Of a DNA stretch of 5,910 bases, positions 5,591 to 5,910 are shown piece by piece. Made by a program: the position numbers and the translations under genes. The notes beneath the pieces were generated by a model. The model was given only the letters and a program-made list of their open reading frames with translations, ran no database searches and was not told where the DNA came from. Numbering within the stretch: the first letter of the stretch is position 1; every line of letters begins with the position of its first letter. The stretch is from assembly GCA_025454125.1 (NCBI GenBank), contig JALOPA010000338.1:1-5910 (forward strand), read 5' to 3'. The DNA is from Thermodesulfobacteriota bacterium (lineage in GTDB: Bacteria; Desulfobacterota; DSM-4660; Desulfatiglandales; HGW-15).

Positions 5591-5910
5591 TCAATTCTCC
5601 ATGTTGCCCGAACAGCGGTGCCTTTGCCCATCGTGGATTCGACTGCGAAACTTCCCCCTGAGAGATCGGTCCGCGCCTTGATGCTCAAAAGCCCCAAACC
5701 TCCCCAGGGAGCCCTTTTGGCGATTCTTTCCTCAGGGTCGAAACCGATGCCGTTGTCCTCGATGCTGAATTCCATTCCGTGGTCCTTTTTCATAAGGCGA
5801 AGGGTCACGTGGCTGGCGTGGCTGTGCTTCGCGACATTGTTCAGCACCTCCTGCGTGATTCTGTAGATCACAATCTTCACCGGAGAGAGAACCTCCGTTT
5901 CTCCAAGCTC
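5584..5910 (-). CDS. C-terminal ATPase domain of a NarX/DesK-type sensor histidine kinase, truncated at the window edge
   Basis: The 108 visible residues are the end of a longer protein whose frame is open to position 5910. They form a HATPase_c domain of the HisKA_3 (NarX/DesK/LiaS) type: N-box YRITQEVLNNVAKHS (visible residues 16-30), G1 box DNGIGF (52-57), G2 box GGLGLLSIKAR (70-80) and GKGT (95-98). This domain binds ATP and phosphorylates the histidine in the missing dimerisation domain. The sensor part is not in the window, so the signal is unknown. It is followed by a receiver-only regulator, whereas kinases of this class usually pair with LuxR/NarL-type DNA-binding regulators. The stop codon and last two residues lie in an arm of the heptamer inverted repeat, so the C-terminus may have been reset by that repeat. 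Confidence 0.92.
   Translation of the reverse strand, partial: ELGETEVLSPVKIVIYRITQEVLNNVAKHSHASHVTLRLMKKDHGMEFSIEDNGIGFDPEERIAKRAPWGGLGLLSIKARTDLSGGSFAVESTMGKGTAVRATWRIED

Overview
The window is bacterial. It most resembles an anaerobic deltaproteobacterium (Desulfobacterota, the sulfate-reducer or syntroph type). This is inferred from the style of the molybdenum hydroxylase subunits, the stand-alone signalling genes, and the palindromic and heptameric intergenic repeats. No taxonomic marker gene is present, so the assignment is tentative.

Left half, plus strand (2-2973): the 3' part of an operon for a xanthine dehydrogenase-family molybdenum hydroxylase. The large molybdopterin-binding subunit is cut by the left edge. 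Its stop codon overlaps the start of the FAD-binding subunit in an ATGA junction, behind a near-perfect Shine-Dalgarno sequence. The FAD subunit carries a cysteine-rich insertion like that of the 4-hydroxybenzoyl-CoA reductase beta subunit, so an extra [4Fe-4S] cluster is likely. The [2Fe-2S] subunit needed to complete the enzyme is not visible and would lie upstream. The substrate cannot be read from this window.

Right half, minus strand (5910 down to 2975): a run of signalling and unknown genes that converges on the hydroxylase operon with one base between the two stop codons. In transcription order these are: the ATPase end of a NarX/DesK-type histidine kinase (cut by the right edge); a 105-bp gap with GATTGNN heptamers folded into a long inverted repeat; a receiver-only response regulator; a mostly non-coding gap of about 380 bp; a small exported protein made almost wholly of seven 11-residue repeats; a palindromic REP-like element; and a GAF plus class III nucleotide cyclase protein. 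The kinase and regulator probably form a two-component pair. The cyclase may make a cyclic nucleotide in response to a signal sensed by its cysteine-bearing GAF domain.

Three observations stand out. (1) The last ~80 bp of the FAD-subunit gene recur, about 84% identical by hand alignment and with a 1-nt indel, at 5023-5101. There they sit against the 3' end of the response regulator, just as the intact copy sits against the 3' end of the cyclase. The cyclase and repeat-protein genes are therefore flanked by a diverged direct repeat, which looks like the scar of a duplication or insertion. (2) The exported protein has a strict 33-bp/11-residue period, like LEA or synuclein-type amphipathic helices. 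(3) All four cysteines of the cyclase lie in its GAF domain, and a glutamate occupies the position where adenylate cyclases usually have lysine.
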